Translations under genes and position numbers: made by a program | Notes under the pieces: model-generated | What the model was told of the DNA's origin: nothing | What the model saw: only the letters and a program-made list of their open reading frames with translations | The model's database searches: none | NCBI RefSeq assembly: GCF_030530635.1 | Contig: NZ_JAUMUL010000006.1 | Location: 14,800 to 78,799 of the forward strand | Source: Actinomyces sp. | GTDB taxonomy: Bacteria > Actinomycetota > Actinomycetes > Actinomycetales > Actinomycetaceae | Direction of reading: 5' to 3' | Length of the DNA: 64,000 nucleotides | Shown here: positions 9,146 to 18,272 of the stretch, piece by piece | Position numbering within the stretch: the stretch's first letter is position 1 | Layout of the letters: each line of letters begins with the position of its first letter

Positions 9146-10003
9146 TCAGTCGCCGGCGGGCAGGCGCGGCAGTGCCGGGTCGTTCGCCGGCCACGTGCGC
9201 ACGGGCAGCGGCAGGCGGCGCGCCGCACGTTCCATGGCATCCAGTTCCGCGGGTTCCCACGCGCGCTCGCGGGCGATCAGTACCAGGTTCCCACGGCGTC
9301 TGCGCCGCACTACGGCGGGATCACCTACCACCAGCACGCCGCCGAACAGCTGGCGCAGCCGCGCCAACTCCGCCGCCACCGTCTGGCGCGGCGGGCACAC
9401 GGCATTGGCCAGGTAGAGCCCGTCCGGCACCAGTACACGTCGGCACTCCGCCAGGAAGTCGTGACTCGCGCAGGCGGGCGGAACCTGCCCGCCGGTGAAG
9501 ACATCGCGCACGACTACGTCCCACTCACCCGAATGCAGCGTTCTCACCGCATCAGCCGCGTCCCCGACCCGTATGCGCAGGCGCGGAGCGCGCGGCAGAT
9601 CAAACCACTCGCGCACCTTGCCGGCCAGAATCGCATCGATCTCCACCGCGAGTTGGGTCGACCCCGGCCTGGCGGCGTCCCAGGCCCGGGCCAGGGCGCA
9701 GCCGGCCGCTCCCAGATGCGCCGCGTGCACCGGCGTCGTCGGCCCGCGCAGGGCGGACACGAGCGCATCCATCTGCTGCTGATACTCGAAATCCAGGTGC
9801 GTGGGATCCCACAGGTCGATCCACGAGGACTCGGCGTCGTCGAGCAGCAGCAGTACCCCCGTATCGCGCACCTCCAGACGAGCCGTCGCGTAGGAGGTGA
9901 CAACCGGCAGCGTCGGCAGGGTCGCGGACGATCCGGCAGGAGTCCCGTCGGTGAGGCGGCGGCGTCGTTTCCGAGAGCGGGTTGACGGTTGACCACGTGT
10001 CAC
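9146..10003 (-). CDS. Spermidine synthase-like, class I methyltransferase fold protein
   Basis: The 285-residue protein has the Rossmann core of the spermidine/spermine synthase family. A HLGAAGCALAR glycine-rich loop near 94, an acidic VEID strand end near 119, RVGDAAD near 143 and WDVVVRDVFTGG near 159 line up with motifs that bind decarboxylated SAM or SAM. Actinobacteria have many such stand-alone proteins lacking the membrane domain; their substrates are mostly unknown. The first 25 residues are basic and may not be translated if a later start is used. It is divergent from dinB. Confidence 0.72.
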   Translation of the reverse strand: MTRGQPSTRSRKRRRRLTDGTPAGSSATLPTLPVVTSYATARLEVRDTGVLLLLDDAESSWIDLWDPTHLDFEYQQQMDALVSALRGPTTPVHAAHLGAAGCALARAWDAARPGSTQLAVEIDAILAGKVREWFDLPRAPRLRIRVGDAADAVRTLHSGEWDVVVRDVFTGGQVPPACASHDFLAECRRVLVPDGLYLANAVCPPRQTVAAELARLRQLFGGVLVVGDPAVVRRRRRGNLVLIARERAWEPAELDAMERAARRLPLPVRTWPANDPALPRLPAGD

Positions 10004-10099
10004 AGGGGCACGTTATCGTGGCCGCGTGAGATGCCGTCGGAGCGAGTTCGCTTTGACTCGCCTTCGGCGGTACCGGGATGCGCGGGGAGGTGAGTGGGC

Positions 10100-11335
10100 A
10101 TGAGCCGGGCACCGCGGGCGGATGCCGCACGTCGCTCCTGGGGCGGGGACGACTCGGGCACTCCCGTTCTGCATGTGGATATGGATGCCTTCTTCGCCTC
10201 GGTGGAACTGCTGGAGCATCCGGAACTGGCAGGTCGCCCCGTGATCGTCGGTGGGCGTGACGGTCGTGGGGTCGTCTCCGCCGCCTCCTACGAGGCACGC
10301 GCCTTCGGCGTCACCTCGGCCATGCCCATGAACGAGGCCATGCGCCGCTGTCCCCGGGCGGTGGTGCTGCCGGTGCGTCACGGCCTGTACTCGGCCGTCT
10401 CCCAGCGGGTGATGAGCATCCTCGGTGAGGTCACTCCGATACTCGAACGGGTCAGCGTTGACGAGGCCTTCCTGGACGTGTCCGGCGCCCGTCGACGTAT
10501 GGGCTCCCCGGTCGCCATCGGCCACTGGATCCGCCAAGAGGTGCGCAGTCGGGTGGGCGTTCCGGCCTCCGTCGGCATCGCCGCGACCAAATTCGTGGCC
10601 AAACTCGCCTCCGCGCACGCCAAGCCGGACGGATTGTTACTGGTGCCGGCGCAGGCCACTCAGGACTTTCTCAACGTGCTGCCGGTCGGTGCGTTGTGGG
10701 GCGTGGGGGATAAGAGCGCCCAGGCACTGGCACGCTGGGGCATCACCGACGTGTGGCAGTTGGCCGCCACTGACCTGCGCCGCCTGGAACGCATCCTCGG
10801 CCCCGCCGCCGCCCGCCACCTGCACGACCTGTCCAACGGGATCGATCCGCGTCCTGTCACCCCGGAGCGGGAAGAGAAGTCGGTCGGTACCGAGACCACC
10901 TTCTTCGATCACCTGACCGACCGCGACCACGCCCGGCGGGTCCTGCTGGATCAGGTCCATCAGTGTGCGGCCAGAATGCGCGCCGGCGGTATGCGTGGCC
11001 GCGTCGTTGTCCTGAAGGCCCGCGGCGCCGATTTCACTACTGTGACCCGCTCCCGCACCCTGTCCGCACCCACGGACCTGGCGCGCGATCTGTTCGCCGT
11101 GGTAGAGGTGCTCTTCGGCGCCCTGCCCACCCCGGGTGGTGGCTTCCGCCTGCTCGGAGTGCGGGTGGAGGGCCTGTCCCGCGCCGACGACGGCGTTCAG
11201 CTGCTGCTCGACGATGATCCGCGCCGCGGCGCACCCGAGCGGGCGGCCGACGCCGTGCGCCGGAGGTGGGGCGATGCCGCTCTCGCCCCGGCCAGCCTGC
11301 TGGCCCGGCCCGTGCCGACCGACGACGAGGACTGA
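10100..11335 (+). CDS. dinB: DNA polymerase IV (Y-family translesion polymerase)
   Basis: The protein has about 411 residues. The palm motifs HVDMDAFFASVE near 25-36 and SVDEAFLDVSG near 119-129 supply the three catalytic carboxylates. A helix-hairpin-helix follows (GVGDKSAQALARWGI), then the little-finger domain. It extends primers past damaged bases with low fidelity. The ATG at 10100 is chosen over the GTG six bases upstream because GGGAGGTGA is spaced correctly for it. No C-terminal beta-clamp peptide was clearly recognised. No LexA-type box was seen upstream. Confidence 0.92.
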   Translation: MSRAPRADAARRSWGGDDSGTPVLHVDMDAFFASVELLEHPELAGRPVIVGGRDGRGVVSAASYEARAFGVTSAMPMNEAMRRCPRAVVLPVRHGLYSAVSQRVMSILGEVTPILERVSVDEAFLDVSGARRRMGSPVAIGHWIRQEVRSRVGVPASVGIAATKFVAKLASAHAKPDGLLLVPAQATQDFLNVLPVGALWGVGDKSAQALARWGITDVWQLAATDLRRLERILGPAAARHLHDLSNGIDPRPVTPEREEKSVGTETTFFDHLTDRDHARRVLLDQVHQCAARMRAGGMRGRVVVLKARGADFTTVTRSRTLSAPTDLARDLFAVVEVLFGALPTPGGGFRLLGVRVEGLSRADDGVQLLLDDDPRRGAPERAADAVRRRWGDAALAPASLLARPVPTDDED

Positions 11336-11560
11336 GGCCGTCTCCCCGTACGGTCTCCCATGAGGCGGCCAGGCGTTGTCCGCGCTCGGCCGCCCACAAG
11401 ACGGATCGGGCAGCCGCGCGTTGTTCTGTTCCAATTAAGGGGCGCTCCGGTTTTCCTCCTGTGACTACAAACGCCTATCCTTGGTATGTCCGGGCGGCTT
11501 GGCCGGGACGAGCCCGTCCAAGCCACCCACGTAGTCCCGTAGGCGGAGGGGAGGCGCGTC

Positions 11561-11938
11561 ATGGCATTGTCGGAACGCGAGCAGCAGGTGCTACGCGACC
11601 TTGAGGAGCAACTCAGCGATGAGGACCCATCGCTGGCTGAAACCATGCAACATGCCGACAAGACACTGCGCCGGCCCTCGCCGCGCCGTATCGGTGCCGG
11701 CGTCGCCCTTCTACTCGTAGGTCTCACAGTCGTCATTGCAGGCGTGGCCGTTGGCAACGGCATCGGCTCCGTCGTCTTGGGCGTGGTCGGCTTCGCCCTG
11801 GCCGTGTGGGGCGTCACGCTCATGCTCACCGGTGCGACCTCCAAGGAGGGCACTGCGCCCTCCCGTGGCGCGAAGCGCTCCTCCTTCATGGAACGGCAGT
11901 CCGAGCGCTGGGACCGGCGCCGCGACGGCCGGAACTGA
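11561..11938 (+). CDS. DUF3040 family membrane protein
   Basis: The 125-residue protein opens with MALSEREQQVLRDLEEQL, the signature of the actinobacterial DUF3040 family. Two adjacent hydrophobic segments lie at about 47-65 and 70-88. The C-terminus is basic (RQSERWDRRRDGRN). It is usually found just upstream of mraZ in actinomycetes, as here. The function is unknown; the context suggests an envelope role. GGAGGGGAGG lies before the ATG. Confidence 0.85.
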   Translation: MALSEREQQVLRDLEEQLSDEDPSLAETMQHADKTLRRPSPRRIGAGVALLLVGLTVVIAGVAVGNGIGSVVLGVVGFALAVWGVTLMLTGATSKEGTAPSRGAKRSSFMERQSERWDRRRDGRN

Positions 11939-12195
11939 CAGGCCTCACGCCTAACGCAACCCCCCTCCCGTCGAAACCGGCACGAATGACACGCCGAGAC
12001 CGGTAGTACCACGAGCAGCCGGCGTGGGTCGGCAGACGTTGGGCAATATTGCGCCTGCTGCGATCCTAGGCGTCTCCTACCTCTACCTCTCCGGCCGCTC
12101 CCCTCGGCCCGGCCATCCCCCCGACTGACCGCCTGCCGTTCCCCTCCTCCGGCGCCAGGCGGATCTGCACCCACGTCCGGCTGCTCGCCGTGCCG

Positions 12196-12218
12196 CTCCC
12201 TCCACTTTCCTCCACTCC
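12196..12218 (-). promoter_or_regulatory. Distal MraZ-box-like repeat pair 1
   Basis: Read on the minus strand the segment contains AGTGGAGGAA followed directly by AGTGGAGGGA. Two such repeats with a 10-bp period are the form of an MraZ operator. It lies about 290 bp upstream of mraZ and in opposite orientation to the proximal box. Confidence 0.5.
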
Positions 12219-12316
12219 CGGTTGCACCGGCTCCCCGTGCGGTGCTGCCGCACCCATCTCGGCGGTGCACGCCCTACTGTTCGCCACGCCCGTGCCGCCA
12301 GTGCCCACCCGGTGCC

Positions 12317-12333
12317 CCCACTTTCCTCCACCC
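12317..12333 (-). promoter_or_regulatory. Distal MraZ-box-like repeat pair 2
   Basis: On the minus strand the segment reads GGTGGAGGAA then AGTGGGGG, again a 10-bp period and nearly the same core as the copy at 12196-12218. It is about 160 bp upstream of mraZ. Confidence 0.45.
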
Positions 12334-12424
12334 TCGCATAGTGGCGTGATTTCAAGGAATGACGGCGATGAGGAGACCGGCCGATACGATCCCGATGCCG
12401 CAGTGCGGCCGCATTGTGGAAGAA

Positions 12425-12454
12425 AAGGGAGGAAAGTGGAGTAATGTGGGGTGC
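12425..12454 (+). promoter_or_regulatory. Proximal MraZ box over the mraZ promoter
   Basis: Three consecutive 10-bp units are visible: AAGGGAGGAA (weak), AGTGGAGTAA and TGTGGGGTGC. MraZ proteins bind tandem GTGG-type repeats with this period and repress their own operon. A possible -10 hexamer TAATGT (12442-12447) lies inside the box, which fits autoregulation. Binding is inferred from pattern and position. Confidence 0.65.
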
Positions 12455-12492
12455 AGCGGATCGTCGAGAGGAGAGGAAGGAGTGAGCGCAGC

Positions 12493-12924
12493 ATGTTCCT
12501 GGGCACACACGCTCCCCGCCTCGACGAGAAGGGCCGGCTCATCCTCCCGGCCAAGTTCCGTGAGGAACTGGCTGGAGGGGTGATCCTCACCCGCGGCCAG
12601 GAGCACTGCATCTACGCCTTCACCTCCGCCGAGTTCGAGCGCATGTACGCCCAGCTGCGTGAGGCGCCCTTGGCTCAGAAGCAGGCGCGTGACTACATCC
12701 GAGTCATGCTCTCCGGTGCTGACTCTCAGATTCCCGACAAGCAGGGACGCATCACCATCCCCGCACCGTTGCGCGCCTACGCCGGTCTCGGCCGCGATCT
12801 GGCGGTCATTGGGGCCGGCGCGCGCGTGGAGATCTGGGACGCAGGGGCCTGGGAGACCTATCTGGCCGCCCAGGAGCAGGTCTTCGCCGACACCGCCGAG
12901 GAGATCATCCCCGGCTTCTTCTGA
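12493..12924 (+). CDS. mraZ: Transcriptional regulator MraZ
   Basis: The 143-residue protein has two SpoVT/AbrB-like beta-barrel repeats, at about 5-50 and 78-121. The conserved [14 protein letters not shown] and [13 protein letters not shown] motifs carry the DxxGR signature. It forms ring-shaped oligomers that bind tandem repeats and control the dcw operon. AGGAAGGAG lies about 11 bases before the ATG. It is first in the dcw cluster; 289 bp separate it from rsmH, more than elsewhere in the cluster. Confidence 0.96.
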   Translation: MFLGTHAPRLDEKGRLILPAKFREELAGGVILTRGQEHCIYAFTSAEFERMYAQLREAPLAQKQARDYIRVMLSGADSQIPDKQGRITIPAPLRAYAGLGRDLAVIGAGARVEIWDAGAWETYLAAQEQVFADTAEEIIPGFF

Positions 12925-13213
12925 TCCGGCCGTGCCGGAAGCAGTCTCAAAACCGAATACTCGCAGCCGCCGGGCATCCGGCTATCAAAGCCGAATGTTC
13001 CGGAGGGCCGTAGACGGGCCCCGCTCCGTGAGGTCTCCGCCCGCCCCTGCGTCCGACGCCTCTTCCCCGGCGCCGGAACCTGCGGGAGGAGTCCTGGCGC
13101 AGCGGCGTCCCCGGACGGCGCTCCACATAGCCCAATAACGCCAAGCACACCCTTACAGCGCACCCCTCGTGGGCGGGCTGCCGATACGGAACCGGGATGA
13201 GAGGAGGATCATC

Positions 13214-14287
13214 GTGAGTAACACCCCAGCCGCGCAACCGGTGGCGTCCGCCGCCGACGTTGCCAACCGGCACACGCCCGTCCTCCTGGATAGCTGCCTG
13301 GACCTGCTCGCGCCGGCACTCACCGGCGCCGAGCCGGTCATGATCGACTGCACGCTCGGCATGGGTGGACATTCCGAAGGTGCCTTGGAGCGCTTCCCCG
13401 AGTTGACAGTCGTCGGCATAGACCGGGACCCGCAGGCCATTGCTCTGGCCACGTCGCGTCTGAGCCGCTTCGGGGAACGATTCCGAGTCGTGCGGGGCAC
13501 CTACGACACCGTCGACGCGGTTGCTCGCTCCGCCTCTTCCCGAGCCGACGGCACGGTCGACGCCGTCCTCATGGACTTGGGTGTGTCCTCCCTCCAACTC
13601 GACGACGTCGACCGGGGGTTCTCCTACGCCCAGCAGGCCCCGCTGGACATGCGTATGGACCAGACCTCCGGACGTACTGCCGCGGAACTGTTGGACACCG
13701 TCGCTGAGCAAGAGCTGGCCCACATTCTGCGCACTTACGGCGAGGAACGCTTCGCTGCTCGCATAGCTGCCGCCATTGTGCGTCGTCGAAACGCCGGTCG
13801 GCCCGTCACCAACACCGCGGAGCTGACCGAGTTGGTGCGCGAGGCGATTCCCGCCGCGGCCCGTCGTCGGGGTGGGAACCCGGCCAAACGCACCTTTCAG
13901 GCGCTGCGCATAGCCGTCAACGGGGAGCTCGACCTGCTTGAAGTGGGGGTGCCGCGGGCCCTCAATTCCCTGCGGGTCGGTGGACGGCTCGTCATCGAGT
14001 CGTACCAGAGTCTGGAGGACCGCATCGTCAAACAGGCCCTGGCCGCAGGTGCGGCTCCGGGTACACCCGCAGACCTGCCGGTGATCCCGCCCGAGTTGGA
14101 GCCCTATCTGGAGCTGGTGACTCGAGGGGCGCAGAAGGCGGATGCGGCCGAGATGGCCGCCAATCCTCGTAGTGCCTCCGTGCGCCTACGGGCAGCCGTA
14201 CGCATACGCCCCGCCGACCAGGCCCCCGCCCCGTACCGCACCGACTTCTCCACAGCCGTCAGAACCAGAGGAAGGAACCGCCGATGA
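13214..14287 (+). CDS. rsmH: 16S rRNA (cytosine(1402)-N(4))-methyltransferase RsmH (MraW)
   Basis: The 357-residue class I methyltransferase N4-methylates C1402 in the 16S rRNA decoding centre. Visible motifs are HTPVLLDSCLDLL near 20, the SAM loop DCTLGMGGHSEGAL near 45, MDLGVSSLQLDDVDRGFSY and the KRTFQALRIAVNGELD helix. The GTG at 13214 is chosen because GAGGAGGATC precedes it and the next 15 upstream residues are unlike the family. It overlaps ftsL by four bases (ATGA). Confidence 0.95.
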   Translation: MSNTPAAQPVASAADVANRHTPVLLDSCLDLLAPALTGAEPVMIDCTLGMGGHSEGALERFPELTVVGIDRDPQAIALATSRLSRFGERFRVVRGTYDTVDAVARSASSRADGTVDAVLMDLGVSSLQLDDVDRGFSYAQQAPLDMRMDQTSGRTAAELLDTVAEQELAHILRTYGEERFAARIAAAIVRRRNAGRPVTNTAELTELVREAIPAAARRRGGNPAKRTFQALRIAVNGELDLLEVGVPRALNSLRVGGRLVIESYQSLEDRIVKQALAAGAAPGTPADLPVIPPELEPYLELVTRGAQKADAAEMAANPRSASVRLRAAVRIRPADQAPAPYRTDFSTAVRTRGRNRR

Positions 14288-14754
14288 CCACCGCAAAGGT
14301 TCGCCGGAGTGCCACGGTCGATCCGTCGTGGCGTGCACTCACCGACGGCGCCACCGCTCGCGCCGCGAGCCGTAGCGCGCCGCAGTCCGCGGCCGAGACC
14401 TCGCCGCAGCCGGAGCTGCGCGTCGTGCGGGGCATCGTGCCCTCCCGGCGCACTCTGCCCTTCCTGGTCCTGGTCGTCGGCATTCTCGCATGCGCGCTGG
14501 TGTCCACCATGCTGCTCAACGCGCGCATGGCGGACACGGCCTACAAGATGAAGACCGCGCAGGTCGAGCTCAACGTCCTGTCCGATCACATCGAAACCGT
14601 GCGCGCGGACGTGCAGGAGGCCTCGGCCGCTGATGCCTTGGCCGCCCGTGCGGCGGAGCTGGGTATGGTTCCGGCCGCCGCCCCCGGCGTCATCGACCTG
14701 AGCAACTCCACTCTGGCGGGTGGCACCGCCGCCGCGGCGGAAGACACCAAGTGA
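14284..14754 (+). CDS. ftsL: Cell division protein FtsL-like bitopic membrane protein
   Basis: The 156-residue protein has a basic, Ala/Ser-rich cytoplasmic N-terminus, a single membrane helix at about 59-79 and a helical extracellular part (YKMKTAQVELNVLSDHIETV) resembling a short leucine-zipper coiled coil. Sequence conservation in FtsL is low, so the call rests on topology and on position between rsmH and ftsI. FtsL joins FtsQ and DivIC/FtsB to activate septal synthesis by FtsW-FtsI. It overlaps both neighbours by four bases. Confidence 0.85.
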   Translation: MTTAKVRRSATVDPSWRALTDGATARAASRSAPQSAAETSPQPELRVVRGIVPSRRTLPFLVLVVGILACALVSTMLLNARMADTAYKMKTAQVELNVLSDHIETVRADVQEASAADALAARAAELGMVPAAAPGVIDLSNSTLAGGTAAAAEDTK

Positions 14755-16577
14755 ATTCGGTCAACCCCAGCCGTCGCCGTGTCCTGCAGATCATGGGAAT
14801 GGCAGGATTCGGTGCGCTGACAGCCAAGACCGCCTGGCTGCAGGTGGTCAACGGACCGTCCCTGGCCGCGGTGGCCCAGGCGGAACGCACCGTCACCTGG
14901 GTCAACCGCGCCCCCCGCGGTGACATCCTGGGTCGAGATGGTACGGTCCTCGCCTCCTCCGCCGTGTCCTACGACATCGGCGTCAACCAGGTGAAAGTGG
15001 CCCAGTACGAGCGTACCGAGATGCAGAACGATCCCGGTACCGGGCAGGCCAGGAGCGTTGTCATCGGACATGGCGCCGCGGCGGCCGCCGAGCAGATGGC
15101 CGAGATCCTGGGGATGGACGCGCAAGAACTAGGGGCGAAGATGGTGGGGGAGTCCACATATGTGGTCATCGCCGAGGCCGTCGCCCCGGACACCTGGAGG
15201 CGTATCAACGCCTTGGCGATTCCCGGCGTCGAGCCGGACCAGCGCACTCGCCGCATCTACCCGGCGGGTTCGGTCGCCGGCAACGTCCTGGGGTACACCT
15301 ATGAGGGGGACGGGCGCGCTTTGATCGGATCCGCAGGTCTGGAGCTGACTCAGAATGATGCGCTCACCGGTGTCGATGGGCGGGGCAGCGTAGAGGTCGG
15401 CAAATCCGGGGCCATAATCCCCACCGGCGAGCAGGAGGAGGTTGCGTCCACTCCGGGAGTAGGCGTGCGCACCACCATCAACCCCGACCTGCAGGCCGTG
15501 GCTCAGGAGGCGATCGATGAGGTCGTCGACGCCCAGGGTGCCGATTGGGGATGTGTGGTAGTCATGGAGCCCGCTACCGGCAAGCTCCTGGTGCTCGCCG
15601 ACTCCGACGCCGTTAATCCCGCCAGCCCGGCGGACACCCCGGAGGCTTCCCGCAACGCACGCTCGGTTCAGTCCATCTTCGAGCCCGGCAGTGTAGGCAA
15701 GGTGGTCACCTTCGCCGCCGCCCTCGAAGAGGGCGTCATGGATCCCGAGGACACCTGGACAGTCCCCTACAGTTGGACCGCCGCCAACGGGCAGAGCTTC
15801 CATGACTCCCACTACCACGAGACCCAGACCCTCACCTCCGCGGGAGTGCTGGCCGAGTCTTCCAATGTCGGTACCGTACAGATCGGCGAGCGACTCGACG
15901 ACGCCGTCCGCTATGACTACTTGAAGCGATTCGGCTTCGGCGAGGTCACCGGCATTGAGATGCCAGCAGAGTCCGCGGGCATGGTTACCGCCGCCGCCGA
16001 TTGGGATGACCGCACCCGCTACACCACCATGTTCGGCCAAGGCATCGCCGGCACCGCCCTGCAGGCAGCCCAGGTACTGGCCACTGTTGCCAACCGGGGT
16101 GTGCGCGTGGCCCCGCGGGTGGTGGATGCCTGGATCGACGGCGAGGGCAAGGCGACTGAGCAGGAGGCTCCCGCGGGGGTGCGGGTGATCAGCGAGGCGA
16201 CCGCTCAGACACTCACGCAGATGCTGATCGGCGTCACCCAGGAGGGCGGCACCGCTGAGTCCGCCTCCATCGACGGCTACCTGGTGGCCGGAAAGACCGG
16301 CACTACGGAGATCCTCACCGAGGACGGTACGGTGGCCTCATTCGTCGGCTTCACCCCAGCACACGATCCGGCCATAGCCGTCGCCGTATTCGTCTATCGC
16401 CCCCGCGATACCTACGGCGGCACGGTCTCCGCGCCAGTTTTCCGTAAGGTCGCCCTGGCCGCCATGCACTCCCTGGGAATCGCCCCGGATCCCGGTGTCA
16501 TAGCGGCTCAGGCGGCGGCCGAGGCGGATGCGGCCGCCGAAGCTGCACGCAATGAAAGCGGAGATGAGGAAGGATGA
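14751..16577 (+). CDS. ftsI: Septal peptidoglycan transpeptidase FtsI (class B PBP)
   Basis: The 608-residue protein cross-links septal peptidoglycan with FtsW. The N-terminal anchor is a weak hydrophobic stretch near 12-30 (VLQIMGMAGFGAL). A dimerisation/pedestal domain follows. The transpeptidase domain has the active-site SVGK near 314-317, SSN near 370 and KTGT near 515. PASTA domains are absent and the tail is Ala/Glu-rich. GTG start overlapping the ftsL stop. The gap of 72 bp to murE is one of the few breaks in the operon. Confidence 0.94.
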   Translation: MNSVNPSRRRVLQIMGMAGFGALTAKTAWLQVVNGPSLAAVAQAERTVTWVNRAPRGDILGRDGTVLASSAVSYDIGVNQVKVAQYERTEMQNDPGTGQARSVVIGHGAAAAAEQMAEILGMDAQELGAKMVGESTYVVIAEAVAPDTWRRINALAIPGVEPDQRTRRIYPAGSVAGNVLGYTYEGDGRALIGSAGLELTQNDALTGVDGRGSVEVGKSGAIIPTGEQEEVASTPGVGVRTTINPDLQAVAQEAIDEVVDAQGADWGCVVVMEPATGKLLVLADSDAVNPASPADTPEASRNARSVQSIFEPGSVGKVVTFAAALEEGVMDPEDTWTVPYSWTAANGQSFHDSHYHETQTLTSAGVLAESSNVGTVQIGERLDDAVRYDYLKRFGFGEVTGIEMPAESAGMVTAAADWDDRTRYTTMFGQGIAGTALQAAQVLATVANRGVRVAPRVVDAWIDGEGKATEQEAPAGVRVISEATAQTLTQMLIGVTQEGGTAESASIDGYLVAGKTGTTEILTEDGTVASFVGFTPAHDPAIAVAVFVYRPRDTYGGTVSAPVFRKVALAAMHSLGIAPDPGVIAAQAAAEADAAAEAARNESGDEEG

Positions 16578-16649
16578 GTACCCTCTTCCTGGCATGCGCC
16601 GTCCGTGCCCGGCGGCCATCACTGTTATGTCACGATAGATTGAGGACCC

Positions 16650-18272
16650 ATGAGCAACCACGCCTACGAGTCGGCCGCACGGCTGCGCCCGCATCGGTGT
16701 ACGCCCACACCCGTGAGCGACCTCGCCCGGGACTTCGCGCTGACCCCCGCGGTGCGTGAGGACGGCGGCGTCGCCCCATTGGAGGGGCTGGTAGTCAATG
16801 GCGTGAGCGTGGACTCCGCAGATGTGATGCCCGGCGAGTTGTTCACCGCCCTGCCCGGTTTCAAGACCCACGGGGCCGCCTACGCCTCCGAGGCCGTCGC
16901 CGCCGGTGCGGTCGCCGTCCTGACCGACCCGGCCGGTGCCACCATGGTGCATGAATCCTGCCCAGAGGTCCCGGTGCTCACGCACCCCGACCCGCGCGCG
17001 GTGGTCGGCCCACTGGCTGCCGCCGTCTACCATCGGCCGGGCGAGCACGTGCTTACCACCGCCGTGACCGGGACCAACGGCAAGACCACCACCTCCTATT
17101 TCCTGGAAGCGATGCTTTCGGCCCACCGCGCCGCCTGCATGGTCGCCGGTACGGTTGAACTGCGCGTGGGTGCGCTGGCTGTGGAGTCCCCCCGTACCAC
17201 CGTCGAAGCGCCCGTGCTGCAACGCATGCTGGCCCTGGCCGTGGAGGAGGGCGTGGGCGCCGCCAGTCTGGAGGCCTCCAGCCACGCCATCGTGCTGCAC
17301 CGTCTGGACGGGCTGGTGGTGGATGTCGCCGGTTTCACCAACCTTCAGCGCGACCACTTGGATTTCCACAAGACCATGCCGGAGTATCTGGACGCCAAGG
17401 CGCAGCTGTTCACCCCCGCCCATGCCCGCCGCGCGGTGGTGTGCGTCGACGATGAATGGGGCGTCCAGCTGGCTGAGCGCATCGCCGCCGCCGGCTGCCT
17501 CCCAGTGGATCGGGTGCGGGCCTATCCGGCCTCCCAGACCGAGGGCGGCACCGACTGGTGGGTCACCGATGCCGCTGTGTCGATGACGGACGCCGCCACC
17601 ACCTTCACCCTGCACGGCCCCGCCGGAGAGGTCATCAACGCCTCCTGCCCGCTGCCCGGGCTGGTGAACGTGCAGAATGCCGCCCTGGCCCTAGTCATGG
17701 CCATCCGGGCCGGTGTGCCGCAGGAGACTGCCGTGACCGCCCTGGCCGGTGCGCATAACATCCCCGGCCGTATGCAGCGCATCAGCCGGCGCGACGGGGT
17801 ACGCGGCACCTGCATCGTCGACTTCGCCCACACTCCTGACGCCATGGAGCTGACCCTGCAGGCCGTGCGTCAGATCACTCCGGGACGTTTGATTGTCGTT
17901 TTCGGTTCTGACGGCGACCGCGACCGAGGCAAGCGCCCCATGCTCGGTCAGGTCTGTGCGCGCCTGGCCGACGTGCTCGTGGTCACTGACGAGAATCCGC
18001 GCGGAGAGGAGCCGCAGTCCATCCGTGACGCCATCCTGGAGGGGGTTCGCTCGGTGCGTCCCGACCTACACGATGTTGAGGAGATCACCACTTGGCGCGG
18101 CGACGCCGTGCGCCGCGGCGTTGAGCTGTGCGGGCCGCAGGACACGGTCATCGTCACCGGTAAGGGACATGAGCCCTTCCTGGAGATGGCAGACGAATTC
18201 ATCCGCTACAACGACGCCCCCGTCATGCGGGACGCCGTCAACGCCAAGTGGGGAGCGGGGGAGTCCGCATGA
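16650..18272 (+). CDS. murE: UDP-MurNAc-tripeptide ligase MurE
   Basis: The 540-residue Mur ligase adds the third stem amino acid to UDP-MurNAc-L-Ala-D-Glu. The ATP loop TGTNGKTTT is near 140, DFAHTPDAMEL near 392 and the C-terminal specificity segment TDENPRGEEP near 446. The usual meso-DAP motif is DNPR; here the first position is Glu (ENPR). Actinomyces walls carry L-Lys or L-Orn rather than DAP, so the change may matter. TGAGGA precedes the ATG by about eight bases. It overlaps murF by four bases. The third residue actually used cannot be read with certainty. Confidence 0.94.
   Translation: MSNHAYESAARLRPHRCTPTPVSDLARDFALTPAVREDGGVAPLEGLVVNGVSVDSADVMPGELFTALPGFKTHGAAYASEAVAAGAVAVLTDPAGATMVHESCPEVPVLTHPDPRAVVGPLAAAVYHRPGEHVLTTAVTGTNGKTTTSYFLEAMLSAHRAACMVAGTVELRVGALAVESPRTTVEAPVLQRMLALAVEEGVGAASLEASSHAIVLHRLDGLVVDVAGFTNLQRDHLDFHKTMPEYLDAKAQLFTPAHARRAVVCVDDEWGVQLAERIAAAGCLPVDRVRAYPASQTEGGTDWWVTDAAVSMTDAATTFTLHGPAGEVINASCPLPGLVNVQNAALALVMAIRAGVPQETAVTALAGAHNIPGRMQRISRRDGVRGTCIVDFAHTPDAMELTLQAVRQITPGRLIVVFGSDGDRDRGKRPMLGQVCARLADVLVVTDENPRGEEPQSIRDAILEGVRSVRPDLHDVEEITTWRGDAVRRGVELCGPQDTVIVTGKGHEPFLEMADEFIRYNDAPVMRDAVNAKWGAGESA

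Larger units (their letters stand above)
11939..12492. other. Long leader region upstream of mraZ
   Basis: The 554-bp region between the DUF3040 gene and mraZ has no convincing protein. It contains three groups of GTGGAG-type repeats that look like MraZ boxes: two on the minus strand and one on the plus strand next to mraZ. These are listed separately. Confidence 0.6.
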
